From: Planctobacterium marinum
Lineage (GTDB): Bacteria > Pseudomonadota > Gammaproteobacteria > Enterobacterales > Alteromonadaceae
Assembly: GCF_036322805.1 (NCBI RefSeq)
Contig: NZ_AP027272.1
Coordinates: 4,340,001 to 4,404,000 of the forward strand
Length of the DNA stretch: 64,000 bases
Direction: 5' to 3'
The number at the start of each line of letters is the position of its first letter. Within the stretch, counting starts at the first letter, position 1. The notes under the pieces were generated by a model. That model did not search any database and was not told the origin of the DNA. It was given only the letters and a program-made list of their open reading frames with translations. Of the stretch, positions 6,573 to 14,655 are shown in pieces. The position numbers and the translations under genes are program-made.

Positions 6573-7847
6573 ATGAAAAAGTTTCCATTCTCAAAATCAG
6601 TTATCAGCGGCATCTTGGCAGCAGCCACTCTGTTAACGACAGGTTGTGCGCAACACCATTCTTTACCCGCACCAGATACCGTGGCGCACCCTTTTTATGG
6701 TCAGCCCGGCGAGAATGGTACGCACTTCATTCATGAGCAAGGCCCTGAGCACCTTTTTGCCACCAGTAAAGAATGTATTGCTCGCGAAGACTTTGCCGCG
6801 CCTTTGAATTACCGTTCTGACAAACCATTAACCTTGAACAACAGCCTGATCAGCCAACACAACGGCATTCAGAATGCCCGTGAATTCGGCACCCCATTGA
6901 GTCCGGGCGACATGCTGGAACTGGTTATCGACAATGGCGATGGCTTTAATGGTCGTTATGTGGTGGATGCATCTGGCTACATCGATATTCCGCTTATCCA
7001 GCCGATTTTTGCTTTTGGTAAAAACACCTGGCAGGTGGCTAAAGATATTGAACTGGAGATGATCAGAGCAGAGATTTTTCAACCTTCCACAGCGCTGGTT
7101 AATTTACAGGTATTAAATTGGGCCGGTATTGAAGTAAGCGTTTCAGGTGCGGTATTCCAACCGGGACGTGTACTGATCAACCAAAAACATCCTAATGCAG
7201 TGATGGATGAAAAGTTAGCCGCACACGGCGACTTCTCTCCTACACGTTTGTTATCTGAGGCAATTCGTGCCGCCAGTGGTATCAGACCTGATGCCAAACT
7301 AGACCAGGTGGTATTGATCCGCAAAGGCTGGCAGGTAGAAGTGGATTTAACAGGCATTCTTACCGGCCAACCAGTACAAGACTATCCGTTAGTGGCCGGT
7401 GATCAAGTCATCATCCCTAGTACAGGATGCTTTCAGGCACATCTGGTGCGTCCAAGCCAAATTACGCCAAAAGGCTTTCGTGTGTTTATGTCAAACCTGA
7501 CGGACTCAGCTGAAGACAATGCCAGCGCAGGTATTGGCCGCTACGCCACTAACATCCCATATGGAACACGTTTGTTGCAAGCCGCCATCTCAGCGAACTG
7601 CGTCGGTGGTAAACAGTGGACAAATGCACCGCGTAAAATCGTACTGGCCAGCAAGCACCCCATCACTGGCGAAACTCAGGTGATAGAGCGCTCTGTCGAG
7701 CAATTAATGCGCTTCGGTAATCGCGAGGCTATCAATCCTTATTTGATGCCTAATGACGCCGTAGCCTGTTATGACTCTTCAGTGACCAACTTAAGAGACA
7801 TCGCATCTGCCATCGTACAAATCACCGCACCGTTTCGTTTACTTTAA
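6573..7847 (+). CDS. Polysaccharide export lipoprotein (Wza-like outer-membrane protein)
   Basis: 424 residues, ATG with AGGA upstream. The signal peptide ends in the lipobox LTTGC (lipidated Cys25). Around residues 107-175 is the polysaccharide biosynthesis/export domain (SPGDMLELVIDNGDGF, GRYVVDASGYIDIPLI), followed by SLBB-type segments (GIEVSVSGAVFQPGRVLI; VAGDQVIIPSTG). Wza-type proteins form the outer-membrane channel for capsule or EPS. The protein is longer than E. coli Wza (379) and carries an extra C-terminal portion after about residue 290. It is the first gene of a seven-gene unit and is followed at 24 bases by the chain-length protein, its expected inner-membrane partner. Confidence 0.85.
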   Translation: MKKFPFSKSVISGILAAATLLTTGCAQHHSLPAPDTVAHPFYGQPGENGTHFIHEQGPEHLFATSKECIAREDFAAPLNYRSDKPLTLNNSLISQHNGIQNAREFGTPLSPGDMLELVIDNGDGFNGRYVVDASGYIDIPLIQPIFAFGKNTWQVAKDIELEMIRAEIFQPSTALVNLQVLNWAGIEVSVSGAVFQPGRVLINQKHPNAVMDEKLAAHGDFSPTRLLSEAIRAASGIRPDAKLDQVVLIRKGWQVEVDLTGILTGQPVQDYPLVAGDQVIIPSTGCFQAHLVRPSQITPKGFRVFMSNLTDSAEDNASAGIGRYATNIPYGTRLLQAAISANCVGGKQWTNAPRKIVLASKHPITGETQVIERSVEQLMRFGNREAINPYLMPNDAVACYDSSVTNLRDIASAIVQITAPFRLL

Positions 7848-7871
7848 GTTGAGTTAGTGGAGGACACCGTC

Positions 7872-9263
7872 ATGGGTACTGCGATAAAAATACCAACTGC
7901 CTGGGACCGCTTCCGCGGACATGTTTACCGCATCTTGCGCTGGCCTTATATCACCACTGGCGCCATGGGTTATGCCTTCACTTTTTTATTAGTGGCTTTG
8001 TATCTGGCGCAGTCGCCTAAATTTAAAAGCGAAATGGACCTGGTTTTACCTGGTACGGGGTCCAGCAGTAATGTGAGCCTGAACGAAGTAGGCCAGGTGG
8101 TATCACAAACCTCTGCTCCTTTTGGTGCCGGCGGCTTTAACCCTCGGGTGAACTACAAAGAAATGTTGTCTAGCCGCGGTGTGTTAAAGCGTGCAGCAGA
8201 AAAAACCAACCTACCACTGGCGAAATTCGGAGAGCCAAAAATCAAACTGACTGAGCAGACTTCAATTATCTCAATCAGTATTACTGGCACATCGTCTGAC
8301 CAGTCGCAATTGAAAGCTTGGGCGTTGTACGAAGCATTACAAGATGAGCTGGATCATCTACGTGCCGACGAAGTCGCACGTCGTGATGCCAGTATCAAAA
8401 ATGTTTTGGCGGAATACCGCGAAAGAACCAACTTTGCTCGTGGCGAAATTGTGGATTTCCAGCAGCGCGCCTTATTGGTATCCAAAGACCAAATGGACCA
8501 GCTGATTTCAACTGTGGCTCAAATCAACGAGAAGCAGTTGTACGTGCAATCAGAATTAGTCGAACTGGAAGACTACATCCAGCAGTTGAGTCTCGATCTT
8601 CAGGTATCACCCAGATTAGCGGGTAAAGCCCTGATGTTGCAGTCGGACCCGGAATTCAGAGGTTACATCGCAGAGTTATCTCAAGCCACAACGCAGTTGA
8701 GTGAATTTCGTTCTCGCTGGGGTAACAAACACCCTAAGGTTATTGCTGAAACCGGCCGAGTTAACGTAGCTAAAGCGTCTTTGATTCAGCGCGGTGGCGA
8801 GTTATCGGGTGTCGAAGCCACTAACTTGTTCACGACACTGCACCTGGATAACAACCCCAAGCGCGCGCAACTGTTCGCAGATTTAATTGATTCCTTCGCC
8901 AGAAAGCAGGGCAAAGTATCAGAGCTACAAGACTTAAAACGCTCTCATCTGCACTTAACCGATCAACTTAAGGTTTATGCTCGTGAAGTGGCTGAGCTGG
9001 ACCGTTTACAAAAGGAATTTGATTTAGCTGAGGCGGTCTATACCTCTGCAGCGGCCAGATTAGAAGCCAACAAGGCCGATGTATTCGCGTCTTACCCGGT
9101 GGTGCAGATGTTAACCACCCCGTCATTTCCGATCCAACAAACCAGCCCTAATCCGCTTATCGCTATCGCGGCAGGTTTATTCGGTGTCTTTTTCATCACT
9201 TTTGGACTGATAGTATTATGGCAACGCAAAGCATTAATCCAGTTACTACTGAAGAGAGATTAA
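7872..9263 (+). CDS. Wzz/GumC-type polysaccharide co-polymerase without kinase domain
   Basis: 463 residues from the ATG at 7872, 8 bases after GGAGG; a GTG at 7857 in frame is less likely. There is one membrane helix near residues 28-48 (ITTGAMGYAFTFLLVALYLA), a long periplasmic region rich in coiled coil (about 150-400), and a second helix near the end (PLIAIAAGLFGVFFITFGLIV). This is the topology of chain-length determinants. The cytoplasmic BY-kinase module found in Wzc is absent and no Walker motif is present. It probably sets polymer length and bridges to the Wza-like channel. The next gene starts inside its last 46 bases. Confidence 0.8.
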   Translation: MGTAIKIPTAWDRFRGHVYRILRWPYITTGAMGYAFTFLLVALYLAQSPKFKSEMDLVLPGTGSSSNVSLNEVGQVVSQTSAPFGAGGFNPRVNYKEMLSSRGVLKRAAEKTNLPLAKFGEPKIKLTEQTSIISISITGTSSDQSQLKAWALYEALQDELDHLRADEVARRDASIKNVLAEYRERTNFARGEIVDFQQRALLVSKDQMDQLISTVAQINEKQLYVQSELVELEDYIQQLSLDLQVSPRLAGKALMLQSDPEFRGYIAELSQATTQLSEFRSRWGNKHPKVIAETGRVNVAKASLIQRGGELSGVEATNLFTTLHLDNNPKRAQLFADLIDSFARKQGKVSELQDLKRSHLHLTDQLKVYAREVAELDRLQKEFDLAEAVYTSAAARLEANKADVFASYPVVQMLTTPSFPIQQTSPNPLIAIAAGLFGVFFITFGLIVLWQRKALIQLLLKRD

Positions 9264-10552
9264 TCTGGTTTGGCCTGGTGGCCACTTACCCGATTTACTT
9301 CCTCGGTGGTTTGTACGTATCTGGCTCAGTGTTGGGCTATCTGATACTAGCAGCCCTGCTGCTACGTCTGTTTGTTGAAGGCAACCAGAACACCCACCGC
9401 AGTGTCCCTGCCATGGCATGGCTATGGATAATAGCAATGCTGGTGATGCTGATTGCACTGTGGGCAGGTCACGCCAACTGGGGCTTAGGTATGGGGAAAA
9501 CCATCAAGTCTACCATTGGCTGGGCAAAGGGCTGGGCGCTTATCGCATTATTCATCTTTTTAGGTGCCGTATTACCACTGCGCAAAGAACTCATTATTCG
9601 CGGTGTTTGTATTCTCGGCTGGCATACTTTTTTGTTCAGTGCCTTTACCTTTATCGCGTATATGCTGCGTTTACCTGGTGAGTTATTCGTTTCACCACTG
9701 CAAATTGTTGGTGGTCCTGGTCCTAATTTTTTTACTGTGTCTTTGTATGGTTTAAATCCGGAAACCGGTGGCGGTCGCTGGCAGTTCTTCGGCCCTTGGG
9801 CGCCGGCTGCAGGCTTACTGGCCTGTATTTATCTGGTGATTTGTCTGCAAGAAGAAGATAAGACATGGCGTACCCGCGGTATTCTGGGCGCAACTGCCAT
9901 GTGCCTGCTGTGTCAGTCACGTGCTGGCTGGGCTATCTTTATCTGCCTGTGGCCTATGGTGGTATTTTCCGATAAGTTCAGAGAGCCTTGGTTTTTACTG
10001 GTGATAGGGTTTGTGGTACCGCTGATTCTGGTACTGGGACAACCGGTTCTGGAGTTCGTACTGGATTCCTACGAACAAGTTAAGCAGTCTCGTCCCGGTT
10101 CTACCCGAGTTCGTCAAGCGCTGGCTACTATTGCCATTCAGCGTTGGGAGAGCGAAGCCTACTGGTTTGGGCATGGCGTCGTTGAGCGCGGCCCGAAGTT
10201 AGTAGAAGGCATGCCCATTGGCTCTCATCATAGCTGGTACGGACTGTTGTTCGTCAAAGGCCTGGTAGGCTTGTTGGCACTGGCTATCCCCATGTTTATC
10301 AGCGCTATTTATCTGTTTATTTATTCTCAAGTCTCAAAAATTGCACAAACGGCATTGTGCTTGCTAGCTGTGTTTATCTGTTACAGCTTTTTCGAGAACC
10401 TGGAGATTCTTTCCTACCTTTACTGGCCCGCGTTGCTGTGGATAGGTATGGCATTTAATCCCCTGAATACACTGACCAGAGAAGAGCGCTCTGGCAGTAA
10501 ACAAAATCAATCTGAACAACAATTAAAATCTAGCGGAGTACAACATGTTTAA
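9218..10552 (+). CDS. EPS polymerase / O-antigen ligase family membrane protein (Wzy-like)
   Basis: 444 residues, mostly hydrophobic, with about 10-12 predicted membrane helices. The conserved region of the O-antigen ligase/polymerase family is seen in the second half: a long periplasmic loop, QSRAGWAIFICLWP before it, and GHGVVERGPKLVEGMPIGSHHSWYG, whose His-rich part is typical of the Wzy_C motif. In a locus with flippase, co-polymerase and export protein, polymerase is the likelier role than ligase, but sequence alone does not separate the two. The start overlaps the previous gene by 46 bases and the stop overlaps the next by 8, so translation is probably coupled. Confidence 0.75.
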   Translation: MATQSINPVTTEERLIWFGLVATYPIYFLGGLYVSGSVLGYLILAALLLRLFVEGNQNTHRSVPAMAWLWIIAMLVMLIALWAGHANWGLGMGKTIKSTIGWAKGWALIALFIFLGAVLPLRKELIIRGVCILGWHTFLFSAFTFIAYMLRLPGELFVSPLQIVGGPGPNFFTVSLYGLNPETGGGRWQFFGPWAPAAGLLACIYLVICLQEEDKTWRTRGILGATAMCLLCQSRAGWAIFICLWPMVVFSDKFREPWFLLVIGFVVPLILVLGQPVLEFVLDSYEQVKQSRPGSTRVRQALATIAIQRWESEAYWFGHGVVERGPKLVEGMPIGSHHSWYGLLFVKGLVGLLALAIPMFISAIYLFIYSQVSKIAQTALCLLAVFICYSFFENLEILSYLYWPALLWIGMAFNPLNTLTREERSGSKQNQSEQQLKSSGVQHV

Positions 10553-11690
10553 ACACTTAGACGCCTTTCTTGTAGGTTACTACGGCATGCAAAATTGCGG
10601 TGATGACGCCCTGTTATTAGCCACTCATTTCGGCGCCCGGAAACATCTGCAATGCAACAAGATTGCCGTGTCCAGTATGCGCGACATCAAGCTCTGTGAT
10701 GATTTGCAAATTGCGAAGACATTGCGCAAAACGCAAAACTGGCGTGGCCAGAATCGCGTTATTCAGTATCGCCATGCCCTGGCCAGTAAACGGGTCATCT
10801 TTGGCGGCGGTAGCGTGTTTCACAACGCCACAGATATCAACCAGAAACGCCACCTAATCAAACTCGCCGGACAAAAACGCTCTCAAGCACTCGGCGTAAG
10901 CCTTGGGCCGTTCAAAGATACTCAGGCAGAACAAGCTTGTGCAAAGTTTCTGCGTGAGGTGGGCTTCGTGGCCGTGCGGGATCAGCAAAGCTATGACATT
11001 GCTAAAGCAATCACGCCTGATTGCAACGTAAAACTGAGCTTCGATTTAGCGGTATCTTTGTGCAAACACCCGCAGTTTAAAGTTAACCAAGGGCCGCGTC
11101 AGGGGATATTGTTCAACGTGTGTCCAGTAGCCAAAGACGCCTTTGGCAATACCGATCCATTTGAAGAAGAACAGCGTGCTCGTGACCTTAGTCAGGTTAT
11201 CGAAGCGTTGTGGCGTCGCACCGGTGAGCGTATCACGTTAATTAACTTTAACGGTCATGCCCAGCTAGGTGATGGACAGCTTACTAAGTTGATCTGTGAA
11301 CAGCTGCGTGGCCGGGTTCCGGTATCGACGATCCCCTACAACAGCAACCCATTAAAAGTCATGCAAGTGATCTCTCATTTTAAAGTTATGGTGAGCATGC
11401 GCCTACATGGCAACGTTTTTGCATATATGAGTAAAACCCCCAGTATCGCACTGAATTATCACCCAAAATGCGAACAGTGGTGTGAGCAAATCGGATTACC
11501 GCAAGCAATGCGATTTGACATCAACCAGTTCTCAAAACGCGGTTTATTCAATGCCATTGAACAAGGGTTAGAAACGGGTTTCCCAATGGCACAGTTGCCG
11601 GTTGAAACCGCCACTGAACGCTCAGAAGCAAACTGGAGTAAGCAAGATGAACAACCAAAATTTTTCAGTCGTCATCCCGCTTTACAATAA
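10545..11690 (+). CDS. Polysaccharide pyruvyl transferase family protein
   Basis: 381 residues, ATG six bases after GGAG. It begins with VGYYGMQNCGDDALL, the family's Rossmann-like N-terminal motif (GxxNxGDdAL), followed by GGGSVFHN and RDQQSYDIA. Near the C-terminus is SMRLHGNVFAYMSKTPSIALNYHPK, the typical SxRLHxxiFA motif. Family members transfer pyruvate from phosphoenolpyruvate to sugar hydroxyls (ketal modification of EPS, as in CsaB, WcaK and GumL). A pyruvylated, acidic polymer is therefore expected. It lies in the export/polymerisation unit and overlaps the next gene by 44 bases. A 14-base copy of the P3 upstream site lies within it at 10704-10717. Confidence 0.82.
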   Translation: MFKHLDAFLVGYYGMQNCGDDALLLATHFGARKHLQCNKIAVSSMRDIKLCDDLQIAKTLRKTQNWRGQNRVIQYRHALASKRVIFGGGSVFHNATDINQKRHLIKLAGQKRSQALGVSLGPFKDTQAEQACAKFLREVGFVAVRDQQSYDIAKAITPDCNVKLSFDLAVSLCKHPQFKVNQGPRQGILFNVCPVAKDAFGNTDPFEEEQRARDLSQVIEALWRRTGERITLINFNGHAQLGDGQLTKLICEQLRGRVPVSTIPYNSNPLKVMQVISHFKVMVSMRLHGNVFAYMSKTPSIALNYHPKCEQWCEQIGLPQAMRFDINQFSKRGLFNAIEQGLETGFPMAQLPVETATERSEANWSKQDEQPKFFSRHPALQ

Positions 11691-12579
11691 AGCGAACCAC
11701 ATACTGGATGCCATCGCATCTATCAAGGCGCAAAGCGTGCCTGCGGATGAAATTATCATTATCGATGACGGTTCCAGCGACAACGGCGTCGCCATTGTCG
11801 AGCAAGCCAACATTGCTGATGTGCGCATTATTCGTCAGGCGAATCAGGGTGTGTCGGTGGCCAGAAATAACGGCATTAAGGCAGCCCGTAATCAGTATGT
11901 GGCCTTCCTTGATGCCGACGATACCTGGTTGCCCTTTTTTCTGGAAGAGATGCAGTTGCTAATTGCGAAATTCCCACAATGCAAATTTTTTGCAAGTCGC
12001 TATCAGTGCATCGACGGCGACAAGTACGTAGACGCCAAGATCAATTTAGAAGGGCTCGATCCACAAGGTGTATTACTGAGCAACTATTTTGAAGTGGCAG
12101 CCTCTGGCGATCTGCCGTTTATGATTTCATCGGCGGTCATCGAGAAATCCCTGGTAGACAGCATTGGTGGTTTTCCTCCCGGTGAACGCATTGGCGAAGA
12201 TCAAGACTTTTTTGCCCGCGCAGCCATGTATGGACCTATTGCCTACAGCCCTAACATACACCTAATGTATCGTCGCGATGCTGAAAACAGCGCCACCAGC
12301 ACTTGGGTACCAGAGCAGGAATGTCCCTTCAGCGAACGCTTAAAACACCAGGTAGCTCGGCTGAACCAAAAAGTGGTGGCGCAGCAGGTGAATAAATACA
12401 GCGCTGCCCACCTTTGTCATCTGGCAAAGCTGAATATCTATAAAGGTCGTTTTCGCTCTGCTCGAAAACTGCTGGCGGATACTCGCTGTAACCTGAAAGC
12501 CAAACACAAGTGGGGGCTATTAACCCTCAGCTATTTGAAACAGGCACAATATTCGTTAAGCAAATCAAACGCACTGTGA
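11647..12579 (+). CDS. Glycosyltransferase family 2
   Basis: 310 residues from the ATG at 11647, eight bases after GGAG; an upstream in-frame start at 11602 lacks a ribosome site. It shows the GT2 core: VVIPLYNKANHILDAIASI at the N-terminus, IIIDDGSSDNG, QGVSVARNNGI and the DxD site FLDADDTWLP at about residues 84-93. A C-terminal helical region follows. No membrane helices are seen, so it should act on the cytoplasmic side. It begins inside the pyruvyl transferase gene. The sugar specificity is unknown. Confidence 0.82.
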   Translation: MNNQNFSVVIPLYNKANHILDAIASIKAQSVPADEIIIIDDGSSDNGVAIVEQANIADVRIIRQANQGVSVARNNGIKAARNQYVAFLDADDTWLPFFLEEMQLLIAKFPQCKFFASRYQCIDGDKYVDAKINLEGLDPQGVLLSNYFEVAASGDLPFMISSAVIEKSLVDSIGGFPPGERIGEDQDFFARAAMYGPIAYSPNIHLMYRRDAENSATSTWVPEQECPFSERLKHQVARLNQKVVAQQVNKYSAAHLCHLAKLNIYKGRFRSARKLLADTRCNLKAKHKWGLLTLSYLKQAQYSLSKSNAL

Positions 12580-12625
12580 TATCGCGAGAATCGATTTCAT
12601 CAAACAATTTTACGAGGTAACAAAC

Positions 12626-13474
12626 ATGAAACTCAATGCAATCTGTATGGTAAAAAACGAAGGCGATGTCATTGCAGAAACCCTGTTAAACGCCATTGCG
12701 TTCTGTCATCGCATTTATGTCTTTGACAATGGTTCCACTGATGGCACATGGGAGACCATTCTGGAGCTGGCACAACAACACGAGCAAATTGAAATCGCCG
12801 CCCACAGCGATGAAGTGTTTAAAAACCAGTTGCGCAATCGGGTGTACAACATGTTCCATCACAAATACACAGACGACGACTGGTGGTATATCCTGGATGC
12901 CGATGAAATGCTCACCGAAGATCCTAAACCCCTGTTGTCTGAGGCAGACCGCAAAGGTTATGACATGCTCAGAGTGTGGCAAGCCCAATTTTACTTTACC
13001 GATAAAGACATGGCGGGCTATGAGCAAGAAGACAAATCACTACCAGTAACTGAGCGCCGCCGCCACTATCGCATTAACTGGCGTGAGCCGCGCTTTTTCA
13101 AAAACAAGCAAAATCAGCAGTGGTCGGAAAACATTTCTGGTCGCCTACCACCGTTTTGCAAGCGCTTTTATTACAAGGCTCCGATTTGTCGACACTACGC
13201 CCAGCGAACGCCAGAACAGATCAAAGCGAGAAATCAGATCCGCATCAACAATCCATTTAGCTTTTTTCATTTAAAAAATGGCAAAGCAGACAACTGGCTC
13301 AAACAAGCCGATGACATGTTCGTGTACAACAATGATGGTAAGTTCCAGTTTCCCGTAGCTGACCGCGTGAAGTACTTTGCCAGTGAATTTCGCTACTGGT
13401 GCCAATGGCGGGTTAAGAACGTAGTTAACCTGGTGCACAAAGCATTATCTTTTGCGACACCGCAACCTCGCTAA
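12626..13474 (+). CDS. Glycosyltransferase family 2 (WaaE-like)
   Basis: 282 residues, with GAGG before the ATG. The N-terminus LNAICMVKNEGDVIAETL and YVFDNGSTDGTWE is the form seen in the WaaE/Glyco_tranf_2_4 branch, and the DxD site is in YILDADEML (about residues 90-98). The C-terminal half contains HYRINWREPRFFKN and a basic tail. It is separated by 46 bases from the preceding GT2 gene and is probably in the same transcript. It acts in the cytoplasm on the lipid-linked intermediate; donor unknown. Confidence 0.8.
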   Translation: MKLNAICMVKNEGDVIAETLLNAIAFCHRIYVFDNGSTDGTWETILELAQQHEQIEIAAHSDEVFKNQLRNRVYNMFHHKYTDDDWWYILDADEMLTEDPKPLLSEADRKGYDMLRVWQAQFYFTDKDMAGYEQEDKSLPVTERRRHYRINWREPRFFKNKQNQQWSENISGRLPPFCKRFYYKAPICRHYAQRTPEQIKARNQIRINNPFSFFHLKNGKADNWLKQADDMFVYNNDGKFQFPVADRVKYFASEFRYWCQWRVKNVVNLVHKALSFATPQPR

Positions 13475-13533
13475 TCGATATCGTTATAAAACGCCAGGTA
13501 ACACTTCGGCCCGGCGCAGAACAGGACTCGTTT

Positions 13534-13953
13534 ATGACAGTAACAGTAGCAAATCCAACGGAGCACCCCGGTGACGACCCGGCCATTCAGCGTCTACTAA
13601 AACGCATGCCTGCCAATATTGCCAGTAGCTTTAGTACCGAACAGTTATTTGGTCTTAGGGAAGCCATTGGTGTACGCGGCGGGCGATTGCACTCTGTTGA
13701 TATTCGCCCCACATTAAAATTCCCCTTTATCCCCTGGAGTTTTTACCTGGTTTTTTTAGTGGGTCGTAACCGCCGAGCTATCTCCCAACAAGAACAATAC
13801 ATGGCCGCATTATTATTGTTGGCTTTTGCCATCAGCTTTGTACTGGGGTTGTCCTTAATGGGTTTGTTAGTCGTATATCTGCTTAAATCCGCACTGGGAA
13901 TCGACCTGTTTGATGGCTACTCACTAGGTATCTGGGACTGGTTTAAAGACTAA
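13534..13953 (+). CDS. Small membrane protein of EPS locus, unknown function
   Basis: 139 residues, AGGA eight bases before the ATG. The first 70 residues are soluble, with a short block VRGGRLHSVDIRPTLKFPF. Two hydrophobic segments follow: PWSFYLVFLVG (weak) and a long stretch AALLLLAFAISFVLGLSLMGLLVVYLL that could form one long or two short helices. It ends in an aromatic, acidic tail. The family was not recognised. Its place as the last gene of the polymerisation unit suggests an accessory EPS role, but this is only context. Confidence 0.6.
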   Translation: MTVTVANPTEHPGDDPAIQRLLKRMPANIASSFSTEQLFGLREAIGVRGGRLHSVDIRPTLKFPFIPWSFYLVFLVGRNRRAISQQEQYMAALLLLAFAISFVLGLSLMGLLVVYLLKSALGIDLFDGYSLGIWDWFKD

Positions 13954-13976
13954 ATATGTTTAAAGGGAGTTACATC

Positions 13977-13994
13977 ATGCAATTCATTATATAG
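13977..13994 (+). other. Five-codon mini-ORF with a strong ribosome site (leader or gene remnant)
   Basis: GGGAG at 13964-13968 precedes ATG at 13977 with normal spacing, but the frame (MQFII) ends at TAG 13992-13994. It could be a leader peptide, or the start of a former last gene of the operon whose body was replaced by the hairpin array. It is weak evidence on its own. Confidence 0.3.
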
Positions 13995-14010
13995 CAAGCT
14001 CTAAAAACCT

Positions 14011-14604
14011 TCTCATTGTTCAGTTCGCAGTCGGATTTAGGGTTCCCTTTACACCCAGTAACCAAAGTATTCAGGTTACACAACAATGAGAGGTATCAGG
14101 GATGATACCCATACCAATAAGTAGCCCTCAGAATGCTACTCAGTGGAAATTGAAATGCTTTTAGGCAAGGCAGATGTTTACAGGTTTGGTGGCTCCAAAT
14201 CAAAAACATCTAACGCAGGATAAAATCATTTCAAATCCATCTAAGACGACACCCCAGCGGCTTATTTCTTTGTTGCCAACATGGATGTTGGTAAGGGGCG
14301 AGAGCAGGATGCGGGAAGCTTTGCGCGATATTCATAAGACCACCAGTATTGTTTCAATCACGCGCCTCGAACTAAGCTCGCTGGGATGTCGCTGAGCGCA
14401 TTTTGAGAGCTATTTATTGGTATCATCAATGCCAGCACAGGGATGTGCTGGCATTGATGGTCATTGTTGTGCTGAATACGACGATTACGCTTTGCGTGTC
14501 AAGGGCTACGGAGGATTCTTAAGGAGTGCCGCAGGCAGCATTCCTTAAGGCGCTCCGGCGCCCCGAAAAAACAACATCAGTATTGGATGTTTTGTTGTTT
14601 TTTT
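14011..14604 (+). repeat. Multi-hairpin GGA-loop array 2 (possible CsrA-binding RNA)
   Basis: This fills the 700-base gap between 13953 and 14656. Main hairpins: TCTCATTGTT/AACAATGAGA (14011-14091) enclosing GTAACC/GGTTAC; GGTATCA/TGATACC (14092-14109, loop GGGA); GTAGC/GCTAC (14121-14139); CCAACAT/ATGTTGG (14276-14291, loop GG); a 16-bp perfect stem CATCAATGCCAGCACA with its complement (14424-14459, loop GGGA); CTTAAGGA/TCCTTAAG extended to 12 pairs (14518-14549). GGATG occurs six times on this strand (14100, 14283, 14307, 14384, 14441, 14585) and its complement never. The 14424 hairpin top ACAGGGAUGU fits the core of the CsrA consensus. A terminator-like end follows at 14573. No convincing coding frame is seen; a 73-codon frame at 14174-14395 looks spurious. 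Confidence 0.65.
14573..14604 (+). terminator. Possible Rho-independent terminator ending array 2
   Basis: AACATC (14573-14578) pairs with GATGTT (14586-14591), and flanking A-rich and GTTGTT bases can extend the stem. A run of seven T follows at 14598-14604. The stem is AT-rich and therefore weak. Confidence 0.4.
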
Positions 14605-14655
14605 AACGTGTTTTTAAACGAGATGGTTGTGAGCCAAAAAACGATAGTTTCGAAA

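Noticed and set aside
14174-14395. 73-codon open frame within hairpin array 2
   Set aside because: It crosses several perfect hairpins, lacks a ribosome site, and shows no family resemblance; its composition follows the palindromes rather than codon pattern.
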